Notes under the pieces: generated by a model
What the model saw: the letters and a program-made list of their open reading frames with translations, nothing else
What the model was told of the DNA's origin: nothing
Database searches by the model: none
Made by a program: the position numbers and the translations under genes
Origin: Oscillospiraceae bacterium
Lineage (GTDB): Bacteria; Bacillota; Clostridia; Oscillospirales; Ruminococcaceae
NCBI GenBank assembly: GCA_900768705.1
Contig: CAAGEB010000007.1
Span: 1 to 64,000, forward strand
Direction of reading: 5' to 3'
Length of the DNA stretch: 64,000 nt
Part shown: one piece after another, positions 51,072-58,936 of the stretch
Layout: the number at the start of each line of letters is the position of its first letter
Position numbering within the stretch: position 1 is the first letter of the stretch

Positions 51072-53195
51072 ATGGCTAAAATCGAACCCGGTATGGAAGC
51101 AATGCTTGATATGTACTTCTACGAGACCAACTCTCTTCTTGAACAGCTGGATGAAATCCTTTTGCGGACAGAGCAGGCAAACGCCTTTGAAAGCGAGGAT
51201 ATCAAGGAAATATTCCGTATTATGCATACAATCAAAGGCTCTTCCGCAATGATGGGCTTTGATAATCTGTCCGTTCTGGCACACAAAGCGGAGGATATGT
51301 TCTTTGTTATCCGTGAAAACCCGGATGTTATAACTGATGTAAGCTTTGTGTACGACCTTGTGTTCCAGGTATCCGATTCCTACAAAGCGCAAATCGAAGC
51401 TATTCAGAATAATGTGAGCGGCGAGTATGAGCAGATGAATTTTGACGAACTCATCGACAAGCTGCTCAAAGCCCGTGATACCCTTGTAGGTGAAACAAAG
51501 GGCGAGGCTCCGGCGGCTTCCGCACCCTCTGCTCCTGCTCCCGCTGCACCGACAGCTTCGGCAGCTCCCGCTGCGGCTGCTGCGGACGACGGAAGAACCA
51601 CAGTCCGTGTTTTCTTTGAGGACGGCTGCCAGATGGAAAATCTGAGAGCATTCCTGCTTATTAATACAATCCGTGAGGAATGTTCTTTCCTGGACTTTAT
51701 TCCAAAGGATGTGGAAACCAATCCCGAAACCTCAAAGGATATTATCGAACACGGTTTCCTTGTTACATTTGTTTCTCAGGACAATAATCCCAAAACAGTA
51801 ATCAATATGATTGAATCGGCTCTGAATGTTCAGTCCTACGAGATTGTTGCAAATCCTGCGCCTTCCGCTTCCTCTGCTCAGGCAGTAGTTCCTCCCGAGC
51901 CTGCAAAGTCGGCAGAAGCACCCAAGCCCGCCGCTCCAAAGCCTGCGGAACCCGAAAAGAATCAGTCTGCCGTTGAAAAGGCTCAGGCTGCGGTTGCAAG
52001 TGCCTTGGGTCAGGGCGGTGCTCAGAAGCAGAATCTTATCAGCGTAAATCTGGCAAAGCTGGACGCTTTGCATGATATTGTCGGTGAAATCATTACCACC
52101 GAATCCATGGTTATTTCCAACCCTGATCTGGAGGGTCTGGAGCTGGAAAGCTTCAGCAAGGCTGCCCGTGATCTGAAAAAGCTTACAGGTGAGCTTCAGG
52201 ATACCGTTATGTCCATCAGAATGGTTCCTCTGGCAGGTGTTTTCCAGAAGATGAACAGAATAGTCCGCGATATGCGCAAGAAGCTGGGCAAAGAGGTTGA
52301 CTTTGTTCTTGAGGGCGAGGATACAGAGGTTGATAAATCTATCGTTGACAGCCTGCAGGATCCCCTTATGCACCTTGTCAGAAACTGTATGGACCACGGC
52401 ATTGAAGAAAATGTTCAGGACAGAATATATGCGGGCAAGCCCGAAAAGGGTACCATAAAGCTCACTGCGCAGAATTCCTCCGGCGAGGTTATCATAACCG
52501 TTTCCGACGATGGTGCGGGCATTGATTCCTCCAAGGTTATGGCAAAGGCAAAGAGAATGGGCATACTTACCAAGCCCGAAAGCGAATACACCGAAAAGGA
52601 AATCCAGAACCTTATTCTGCTTCCCGGCTTCTCTACCAACGAACAGGTAACGGAATTCTCCGGCAGAGGCGTGGGTATGGATGTGGTTAAGGCAAATGTG
52701 GAAAAGTGCAACGGAAATATCGTTGTAGATAGCAAGAAAGGCGTCGGAACCACATTTATCATCAAAATCCCGCTTACTCTGGCTATTATCGACGGCATGG
52801 AAATTACCGTCGGCGACATCGTATTCACTGTGCCTATCTCCACTATCCGTGAAAGCTTTAAGGTGGAATCCTCACAGATACTCCACGATACCGGAAGCAA
52901 TGAGATGATAATGATCAGAGGCGTCTGCTATCCTATCCTTCGTATGCACGAAAAATTCGGTATCGATACCGATATCACCAATCTGGAAGACGGTATTCTG
53001 CTGCTTGTGGAAACCGACAACAAGAGCGTGTGCATTTTCGCCGACAAGCTTATCGGCGAACAGCAGGTTGTTGTAAAGCCCTTCCCGAAGTATCTCGCAC
53101 GCTACAATATCAAGGGCGAAGGACTTTCCGGCTGCACCATTATGGGCGACGGCAGCATTTCGCTGATTATCGACACCAACACGCTTATCGGTTAA
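51072..53195 (+). CDS. cheA: Chemotaxis histidine kinase CheA
   Basis: A 707-aa kinase that phosphorylates CheY and CheB in response to receptors. Domains: P1 Hpt with His52 in IMHTIKGSSAMMGF, an Ala/Pro-rich linker (about 140-180), a P2-like response-regulator-binding domain (RTTVRVFFEDGCQMENLRAF), a second Ala/Pro linker, P3 dimerisation (VNLAKLDALHDIVGEIITTE), P4 ATPase (LVRNCMDHGIEENV, DDGAGIDSSKV, SGRGVGMDVVKANVEKCNGN), and P5 CheW-like to the end. No frameshift or missing motif. First gene of cheA-cheW-cheR-cheB. The 180-base divergent gap to the FliK-like gene holds AGCACAATCCGCATAAATAA but no promoter I can fix with confidence. Confidence 0.96.
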   Translation: MAKIEPGMEAMLDMYFYETNSLLEQLDEILLRTEQANAFESEDIKEIFRIMHTIKGSSAMMGFDNLSVLAHKAEDMFFVIRENPDVITDVSFVYDLVFQVSDSYKAQIEAIQNNVSGEYEQMNFDELIDKLLKARDTLVGETKGEAPAASAPSAPAPAAPTASAAPAAAAADDGRTTVRVFFEDGCQMENLRAFLLINTIREECSFLDFIPKDVETNPETSKDIIEHGFLVTFVSQDNNPKTVINMIESALNVQSYEIVANPAPSASSAQAVVPPEPAKSAEAPKPAAPKPAEPEKNQSAVEKAQAAVASALGQGGAQKQNLISVNLAKLDALHDIVGEIITTESMVISNPDLEGLELESFSKAARDLKKLTGELQDTVMSIRMVPLAGVFQKMNRIVRDMRKKLGKEVDFVLEGEDTEVDKSIVDSLQDPLMHLVRNCMDHGIEENVQDRIYAGKPEKGTIKLTAQNSSGEVIITVSDDGAGIDSSKVMAKAKRMGILTKPESEYTEKEIQNLILLPGFSTNEQVTEFSGRGVGMDVVKANVEKCNGNIVVDSKKGVGTTFIIKIPLTLAIIDGMEITVGDIVFTVPISTIRESFKVESSQILHDTGSNEMIMIRGVCYPILRMHEKFGIDTDITNLEDGILLLVETDNKSVCIFADKLIGEQQVVVKPFPKYLARYNIKGEGLSGCTIMGDGSISLIIDTNTLIG

Positions 53196-53208
53196 GGAGG
53201 GATTAACA

Positions 53209-53712
53209 ATGACCAGTGAAGTAATAAAGGAAGCAGTAGCAAAACAGCAATCAGGCGACAGAAAGCTTGCTGCGGATAACAGCGTTCTCGGAAAGGTTAT
53301 GACCTTCAATATCGGGGATCAGGTTTATGGTATTGAGATACAGTATGTTACTGAAATTATCGGTATGCAGCACATCACAAAGGTACCCCATGTTCCCGAC
53401 TATATCAAGGGAATCATAAATGTCCGCTCAAAGGTGGTTCCCATTGTGGATATCAGAGCTCGTTTCGGAAAGCCTGAAATTCCTTACACCACCCGCACCT
53501 GCATCATAACGCTTTCCTTTAACGAAACCTCTGTGGGCATTATCGTGGACAGCGTTGCGGATGTTGAGGATATTCACACCGGCGACATCTCCGCTGCCCC
53601 GGAAAACAAGAATGTAAATACCAACGATTTTATTCAGTATATGATTCGCTCAAAGGATAAGACCAAGCTCATTCTTGATGTGGCAAAGCTTCTGGACGAA
53701 CAGGAGAACTGA
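53209..53712 (+). CDS. cheW: Chemotaxis coupling protein CheW
   Basis: A 167-aa adaptor that links receptors to CheA. The two SH3-like subdomains are visible: VMTFNIGDQVYGIEIQYVTE, PDYIKGIINVRSKVVPIVDI, and GIIVDSVADVEDI. An N-terminal extension of about 25 residues (SEVIKEAVAKQQSGDRKLAA) precedes the core. AAGGAGGG precedes the ATG 13 bases after cheA. Confidence 0.95.
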   Translation: MTSEVIKEAVAKQQSGDRKLAADNSVLGKVMTFNIGDQVYGIEIQYVTEIIGMQHITKVPHVPDYIKGIINVRSKVVPIVDIRARFGKPEIPYTTRTCIITLSFNETSVGIIVDSVADVEDIHTGDISAAPENKNVNTNDFIQYMIRSKDKTKLILDVAKLLDEQEN

Positions 53713-53713
53713 A

Positions 53714-54535
53714 ATGGAAATTACCGAAGCTGAATTTCAACGGCTTGTAAAGTATATGTATGACAACTTCGGCATAAATCTCTCCGCAAAAAAAGTCCTT
53801 ATTCAAGGCAGACTGGGAAATATGCTTCGTGAGAGAGGCTTTAAAAGCTACGGTGAATATCTGGATACGGTTATGAACGACAAAACCGGCGCAGAAGTCA
53901 CGGTTATTCTCAACAAGCTGACCACCAACCACACCTTCTTTATGCGGGAACCCGAGCATTACACCTTTCTGAGGGATACTATCCTGCCCTATATGATGCA
54001 GACCTGCCAGAAGGATCACTCGCTAAGAATATGGAGTGCCGCCTGCTCCTCGGGCGAGGAATGCTATACCACCGCTATGCTTATAGACCAGTTCCTCGGA
54101 GCAGAAAAGGCTAAATGGGACACCCGCATTCTTGCTACCGATATATCACAAAAAGTCATAACCAAGGCCAAAGTCGGCATATATCAGGAAGAGGGAATGA
54201 AAGGGCTTTCCAACGAATGGAAATCCCGGTATTTCAACAAACTCAGCGACGGAACCTATGAGATATGCCAATCCATTAAGGACGAGGTTGTTTTTAAAAC
54301 CTTCAATCTGATGGATCCCATGCCGGAAAAATACAAATCAAAGCCATTTGATCTGATTTTTTGCAGAAATGTTATGATTTATTTCGACCTGCCCACAAAA
54401 CAGGCATTGGTGGAAAGATTTTATGATGTTGTAAAGCCGGGCGGATATTTCTTTATCGGTCACGCCGAAAGCATTAACCGCTCCGACACACGATTCAAAT
54501 ACATAAAGCCCGCTATTTACCGCCGTCCCGAATAA
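53714..54535 (+). CDS. cheR: Chemoreceptor methyltransferase CheR
   Basis: A 273-aa SAM-dependent methyltransferase that methylates Glu residues of chemoreceptors. The N-terminal helical domain includes NKLTTNHTFFMREPEHYTFL. SAM motifs are LRIWSAACSSGEECYTTAML, ILATDISQKVITKAKVGIY, and FDLIFCRNVMIYFDLPTKQA. The ATG at 53714 lies two bases after the cheW stop with CAGGAG at 53701-53706 inside cheW, so translation is coupled. No C-terminal TPR. Confidence 0.95.
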   Translation: MEITEAEFQRLVKYMYDNFGINLSAKKVLIQGRLGNMLRERGFKSYGEYLDTVMNDKTGAEVTVILNKLTTNHTFFMREPEHYTFLRDTILPYMMQTCQKDHSLRIWSAACSSGEECYTTAMLIDQFLGAEKAKWDTRILATDISQKVITKAKVGIYQEEGMKGLSNEWKSRYFNKLSDGTYEICQSIKDEVVFKTFNLMDPMPEKYKSKPFDLIFCRNVMIYFDLPTKQALVERFYDVVKPGGYFFIGHAESINRSDTRFKYIKPAIYRRPE

Positions 54536-54591
54536 TGCGTACCGCACAGACGGTTGCTGTGCGGTAATTCTTTGCAAGGAGTAATTTAGCT

Positions 54592-55740
54592 ATGAGTAGA
54601 ATAAAGCTGCTGGTTGTTGACGACTCCATATTGTTCAGGGAAGTAATGTCTCGATTTATTCAACAGGATGATATGATTGAAATTGTGGGAAAGGCGGGGG
54701 ACGCTTACTCCGCAAGGGATATGATTCTGAAATATCAGCCGGATGTTATGACTCTGGATCTGGAAATGCCCAGAATGGACGGAGTTGCATTTCTCAGAAA
54801 GCTCCTGCCTCAGTATTATATTCCTACAATCGTGGTTTCGGGTTCAGAAGAACAGAAGTCAATTTGCAAAGATGCGGGAGCAGTGGAATTCATAGCAAAG
54901 CCGTCCGCCCGCACCAATGAGGAAATGGCGAAATTCGCCTCGGAACTCTGTTCTGCCATAAAAGCCTCTTTTAAGCAGAAAAATGTCAGAGGTGGTCTTT
55001 CGGGAACCTCCCGCAGCAGCTCGGTGGATTACTCAAGGGTTGCGGCTATGGCGGAAAATGCGGTTTCCGCCGCAAGGCAAACCGTTTCTTCAATACGAGA
55101 TATGCAAAGCAGACGCCCTCGTGAGGAGAAAGTACCCACTGTGGTGGGAGAAAAGCACACAAAGCTGAAAAAAGCCGAAGCTGTTATCGCTCTGGGAGCT
55201 TCCACCGGAGGCACGGAGGCTCTGGAACAGGTTGTCAGAATGTTTCCCGAGGACACCCCGCCGGTGGTAATCGTTCAGCACATGCCCGCAGGATTTACAA
55301 AAATGTATTCCGACCGTCTGAACCGTTCCTGCAAAATGGAAGTCAAGGAAGCGGAGGACGGCGACCGACTCCGCAGCGGGCTGATTATTGTGGGTGCGGG
55401 AGACAATCATCTTAGGCTGTGCAAAGACAGCAAGGGTTATTATGTCAGCTCAAAGCCCGGCGAAAAGGTATCGGGACATTGCCCCTCCGTTGATGTGCTG
55501 TTCACATCGGTGGCTGAAATCGCAGGAGACAAGGCAATCGGAGCTATCCTTACAGGAATGGGCAGAGACGGAGCGGAGGGTCTGCTGAAAATGCGGCAGA
55601 CAGGCGCATTTACCATAGGTCAGGATCGGGAAACCTGCGTAGTGTACGGTATGCCGATGGAAGCCTATAAGCTTGGCGCAGTAGAGGTTCAGGCTCCGCT
55701 CTATAAAATTGCGGATATTATTCTTAACGATCTAATCTGA
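54592..55740 (+). CDS. cheB: Chemotaxis response regulator methylesterase CheB
   Basis: A 382-aa receptor methylesterase/deamidase. The receiver domain has the phosphoacceptor Asp56 in VMTLDLEMPRMDG. A linker (about 130-190) with Ser/Arg-rich sequence leads to the catalytic domain: Ser204 in IALGASTGGTEAL, His in VIVQHMPAGFTKM, Asp in ILTGMGRDGAEGL. The last gene of the che operon; no cheY, cheC or cheD follows. It ends in repeat copy 6 and a terminator. Confidence 0.95.
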   Translation: MSRIKLLVVDDSILFREVMSRFIQQDDMIEIVGKAGDAYSARDMILKYQPDVMTLDLEMPRMDGVAFLRKLLPQYYIPTIVVSGSEEQKSICKDAGAVEFIAKPSARTNEEMAKFASELCSAIKASFKQKNVRGGLSGTSRSSSVDYSRVAAMAENAVSAARQTVSSIRDMQSRRPREEKVPTVVGEKHTKLKKAEAVIALGASTGGTEALEQVVRMFPEDTPPVVIVQHMPAGFTKMYSDRLNRSCKMEVKEAEDGDRLRSGLIIVGAGDNHLRLCKDSKGYYVSSKPGEKVSGHCPSVDVLFTSVAEIAGDKAIGAILTGMGRDGAEGLLKMRQTGAFTIGQDRETCVVYGMPMEAYKLGAVEVQAPLYKIADIILNDLI

Positions 55741-55831
55741 AAACAATTAAATTGTGCTTTTAAGCCCCTTCCGACAAGCCGGAAGGGGGCGGCAAGCCGC
55801 TGTTTCCCAACCCGTGTACCCCGGGAGGTGA

Positions 55832-55906
55832 TTCCCAACGGTACATTGCAGAGTACCGTTGGGAATTGTCAGCGGTGCAAACAGGATGTTAGCGCAGTTG
55901 CCCTCT
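55832..55906 (+). repeat. Interspersed intergenic repeat, copy 6, with long perfect hairpin
   Basis: TTCCCAACGGTAC (55832-55844), loop ATTGCAGA, GTACCGTTGGGAA (55853-55865): a perfect 13-bp stem. The right arm is the TTGGGAATTGTCAGC core of the other copies. Then GCAAACAGGATGTTAGCGCA, whose complement is found at 78-103. A GC-rich string (55765-55800) precedes it. The gap 55741-55986 has no gene. Confidence 0.85.
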
Positions 55907-55949
55907 ATCTCCAATGTCAGCCTAAGAGAGGGCTTTTTCAACAAGCTAA

Positions 55950-55985
55950 AGGGCAATGATTGAATTGATCATTGCCCTCTTTTGA
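55950..55985 (+). terminator. Terminator after the che operon
   Basis: AGGGCAATGAT (55950-55960), 7-base loop, ATCATTGCCCT (55968-55978), then CTTTTGATTT. It abuts the stop of the convergent rny gene and may serve both. Confidence 0.82.
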
Positions 55986-55986
55986 T

Positions 55987-57591
55987 TTATTTTGCGTAAT
56001 CCACAATTCTGCTTTCGCGGATCATATTTACCTTTATCTGACCGGGATACTCCATTTCCGTTTCGATACGCTTTGCAATATCTCTTGCCAGAACCTTCAT
56101 ATCGTCGTCGTTGATCTGATCGGGTTTAACCATAATACGAACTTCACGGCCTGCCTGAATAGCGAAGGATTTTTCAACCCCGCTGTAGGAATTGCAGATA
56201 TCCTCCAGCTTTTGCAGACGCTTGATATAGTTCTCATAGTTCTCGCTTCTTGCGGCGGGACGGGCTGCACTGATGGCGTCTGCCGCCTGAACTAAGCAGG
56301 CGATAACCGTTCTGCATTCCACATCTCCGTGGTGTGCCTCAATAGCGTGGATAACCTCGGGACTTTCCTTATACTTTTTGCACACATCAACGCCGATCTG
56401 GACATGAGTGCCTTCAATTTCGTGATCCAAAGCCTTGCCTATATCGTGGAGCAAACCTGCTCTGCGTGCAAGAGCTGCGTCAACGCCAAGCTCGCTTGCC
56501 ATAATTCCCGCCAGATGTGCAACCTCAATGGAGTGATTCAGCACATTCTGACCAAAGGACGATCTGTATCTCAGACGGCCAAGTAAACGGATAAGCTCGT
56601 GATTCAGACCATTGACATTGGTTTCGAGAACAGCCCGCTGACCTTCCTGCTTAATCTTCTGTTCAACCTCACGGCGAGCCTTTTCGACGGTTTCCTCAAT
56701 TCTCGCCGGATGAATTCGTCCGTCCTGAATGAGCTTTTCAAGTGCAATCCTTGCTATTTCACGGCGAAGCTGATCATAGCAGGAAAGAGTGATTGCCTCG
56801 GGGGTATCGTCAATAATGAGGTCAACTCCGGTAAGAGTTTCAAGGGCACGGATATTTCTGCCCTCACGGCCGATAATACGACCTTTCATTTCATCGTTGG
56901 GAATGGGTACCACAGATACTGCCGCTTCGGAAACGGTATCTGCAGCCAGTCTGGAAATTGCAAGAGATATGTATTCTCTTGCCTTGTCATCGCACTCGTC
57001 CTTGAGCTTTTGCTCATAGGCGGAAATTTTCACTGCCTTTTCGTGGTTAAGCTCGGTGTCAAGTGCCTGAAGAAGATGTTCCTTTGCCTGCTCGGTGGTA
57101 AAGCCGGAGATTTTCTCGAGAACCTCCATCTGGCTTGCCTTGAGCTGCTCGGCTTCGGCAATTTTCTCATCTGCCTTTTTGTGCTTCTGATGGAGCTGTT
57201 CTTCCAGCTTTTCCATCTTGTCGGTTTTCTTGTCGAGATTTTCTTCCTTCTGCGCAATACGCCGCTCGGATCTGGAAACTTCGCCTCTGCGTTCTTTCAG
57301 TTCCTTTTCGGTATCCGATTTCATACGGGCAATTTCTTTTTCGGCATCGGTTCTCAGAGCGTAGATTTCATCCTTCGCTTCGACAAGTGCGGTCTTTTTG
57401 AGAGCTTCTGCTTTTTCGGAAGCTTCCTCGACAATTCTTGCGGACTCCTTTTCGGCAGATTCAAACTGTGCTTCCGCAGTTCTGATACGGTGTCTGATAC
57501 CGAACCGGAAGCAGATAAATCCGCTGATAACGCCGCCCACAAGCAAAGCTGCCACGCCAATAAGCACGGCAACATACATTGGGACATTCAT
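55987..57591 (-). CDS. rny: Ribonuclease Y
   Basis: A 534-aa membrane-anchored endoribonuclease that starts decay of many mRNAs in Firmicutes. Order: an N-terminal helix (YVAVLIGVAALLVGGVISGF), a long coiled coil (about 40-210), a KH domain (GRIIGREGRNIRALETLTG), and an HD domain (LLHDIGKALDHEIEG, with EAHHGDVE later). The ATG at 57591 has TAAGGAGGGG upstream; a 21-residue extension to 57654 has no such site. RicT, a partner of RNase Y in Bacillus, is encoded at 42885. A 370-base leader lies between the gene and its promoter. Confidence 0.96.
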   Translation of the reverse strand: MNVPMYVAVLIGVAALLVGGVISGFICFRFGIRHRIRTAEAQFESAEKESARIVEEASEKAEALKKTALVEAKDEIYALRTDAEKEIARMKSDTEKELKERRGEVSRSERRIAQKEENLDKKTDKMEKLEEQLHQKHKKADEKIAEAEQLKASQMEVLEKISGFTTEQAKEHLLQALDTELNHEKAVKISAYEQKLKDECDDKAREYISLAISRLAADTVSEAAVSVVPIPNDEMKGRIIGREGRNIRALETLTGVDLIIDDTPEAITLSCYDQLRREIARIALEKLIQDGRIHPARIEETVEKARREVEQKIKQEGQRAVLETNVNGLNHELIRLLGRLRYRSSFGQNVLNHSIEVAHLAGIMASELGVDAALARRAGLLHDIGKALDHEIEGTHVQIGVDVCKKYKESPEVIHAIEAHHGDVECRTVIACLVQAADAISAARPAARSENYENYIKRLQKLEDICNSYSGVEKSFAIQAGREVRIMVKPDQINDDDMKVLARDIAKRIETEMEYPGQIKVNMIRESRIVDYAK

Positions 57592-57996
57592 TGCTTTTTT
57601 CCCCTCCTTATAAAATTCGCAAGACACTGCGAAAAGAATAATTTGGCGGAACAAATATACAATTTTCAGAATGCAGCCTATAACTCAATACCGGGCTGCG
57701 CAGTACCTCCCCACAACATTCAGTCTTAAATCCATATTTTCCGGTGTAATCATCTTCGCCCGGGGCATTTATCCCGCACAGCCGATTTTCGGAACCGGCA
57801 GCGAAGCTCTGTAAAGAAAGCGCAAAAGCGTAGAATAAAAGAATAACTGTAAATAAAAAGGAATAATCCGTAAATCGTACATTATGCCGCCTTAAACGGT
57901 TATAATTAAAACAGCATCATAAACGTTAAAGCTCTCTATTTCTGTCGGAATATCAAGAGCTACTTATATTTTACAACATATTGTCCGAATTGTCAA
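57592..57996 (-). promoter_or_regulatory. rny promoter and long 5-prime leader
   Basis: Minus-strand TTGACA (57991-57996), 17-bp spacer, TAAAAT (57968-57973). From there to the rny ATG are about 370 bases without a supported gene. Two short unsupported ORFs occur in the leader (about 40 and 22 codons). A leader of this length could serve autoregulation by cleavage. Confidence 0.6.
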
Positions 57997-58104
57997 GGGA
58001 AAACCCCGGCGAATTTATATTTTTTTCCGATAATTTATATCAGATTGGCGATAAAGTTAACTATTCGACAATTTGTATAGGAGAATTAGGCATAAATGAT
58101 TATT

Positions 58105-58135
58105 GCTAAAAAAATTCCCCGGAATGACCGGGGAA
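58105..58135 (-). terminator. Terminator of queT
   Basis: TTCCCCGG (58115-58122) pairs with CCGGGGAA (58128-58135). On the minus strand a run of seven T residues follows. Bases 57997-58104 show nothing else. Confidence 0.82.
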
Positions 58136-58153
58136 GTACGCTTATATCCAAGA

Positions 58154-58684
58154 TTATTTCACATCTGACAAAACCGGATCGGAATTCGCCTTTCTTGTGC
58201 TTCCGATAAGCTTCATCAGATGAGAGCTGCGTTCAAACACCAGCTTGAACAGCAGGGTACCCAGAATTCCGATAACTGCCAACTCACCCAGAGCCACTGT
58301 CCCCGCACTGAACCAGAAAGGTTCTCCGCAGAGCCACAGCTCAAATCCCACAATAAAACCGTTACTAACAATGGGCAGAAGAGCCGCCAGCCATATATTT
58401 TTCATATAGTACATAGGAATTACCGCCACGGCGGTTGCCAGCGTGCCGAAAATAATGTCGTAAATTCCGAAGGGACTGAAAAGATTTGCGATAAAGCAGC
58501 CCAGTATCATTGAAATACTGTAATCCCTGCGGTAAAAGCACAGCAGCACCAGCACTTCCGACACACGGAATTGCAATCCCATATAGGACAGCGGTGCGAT
58601 TGCCACGGTAAGTACCGCATACAGTGCCGCCACTATTGCCAGACGGGCAATATTCTTCACTTCAAAAAAATCATTTTTGCGCAT
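58154..58684 (-). CDS. queT: QueT-family ECF transporter S component (queuosine precursor)
   Basis: A 176-aa membrane protein with five to six helices: NIARLAIVAALYAVLTVAIA, YMGLQFRVSEVLVLLCFY, SISMILGCFIANLFSPFGIY and DIIFGTLATAVAVIPMYYM. This matches the QueT family, S components of ECF importers for queuosine precursors. The ATG at 58684 has AGGAG eight bases upstream; the ORF extension to 58729 lies in the riboswitch. A preQ1-I-like riboswitch immediately upstream independently supports the substrate. The shared ECF A/A/T module is not in this window. Confidence 0.9.
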   Translation of the reverse strand: MRKNDFFEVKNIARLAIVAALYAVLTVAIAPLSYMGLQFRVSEVLVLLCFYRRDYSISMILGCFIANLFSPFGIYDIIFGTLATAVAVIPMYYMKNIWLAALLPIVSNGFIVGFELWLCGEPFWFSAGTVALGELAVIGILGTLLFKLVFERSSHLMKLIGSTRKANSDPVLSDVK

Positions 58685-58692
58685 AAAAAAAG

Positions 58693-58734
58693 CTCCTTGT
58701 TTTTTTACAATGGTTATCAAGAACAACATTGTAT
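58693..58734 (-). ncRNA. preQ1-I-like riboswitch upstream of queT
   Basis: Minus strand: ACAATG (58728-58733) pairs with CATTGT (58707-58712). The loop has GTTCTTG, and an A-rich tail AAAAAAAC leads to CAAGGAG (58693-58699). CTTG in the loop pairs with CAAG in the tail, forming the H-type pseudoknot of preQ1-I aptamers (CUAG with CUAAG in the classical form). The tail is the ribosome binding site, so ligand binding should block translation. Confidence 0.75.
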
Positions 58735-58760
58735 GAATTATCGGAAAAACCGACTATCAT

Positions 58761-58789
58761 ATTATAGCACAGTATTTATGGAATTGCAA
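58761..58789 (-). promoter_or_regulatory. SigA promoter of queT
   Basis: Minus strand TTGCAA (58784-58789), 17-bp spacer, TATAAT (58761-58766). Transcription would start about 20 bases before the riboswitch. Confidence 0.78.
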
Positions 58790-58897
58790 GGGCAATTTCG
58801 GAAATTTTTCACGTTTTTGCTTTTTTCGGCTTGTTTTTCTCTCTGAATTCAGAAATCGCCTTTTGCCTTCGGCAAAGAACGGTTTCCGGACAAACTA

Positions 58898-58926
58898 CCC
58901 GCAGTGTCTGTTATAGGCACTGCGGG
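58898..58926. terminator. Hairpin at the 3-prime end of the sigma/anti-sigma operon
   Basis: CCCGCAGTG (58898-58906) pairs with CACTGCGGG (58918-58926). The T run (CTTTTG) is on the plus side, so it may protect or terminate either transcript. TTTTGCCttcGGCAAAG (58860-58876) is a second small hairpin. Confidence 0.55.
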
Positions 58927-58936
58927 CTTTTGTAAT

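Noticed and set aside
58098..58211. 37-codon ORF with AGGAG-like sequence upstream
   Set aside because: It reads through the queT terminator and into queT antisense; no similarity to anything I know.
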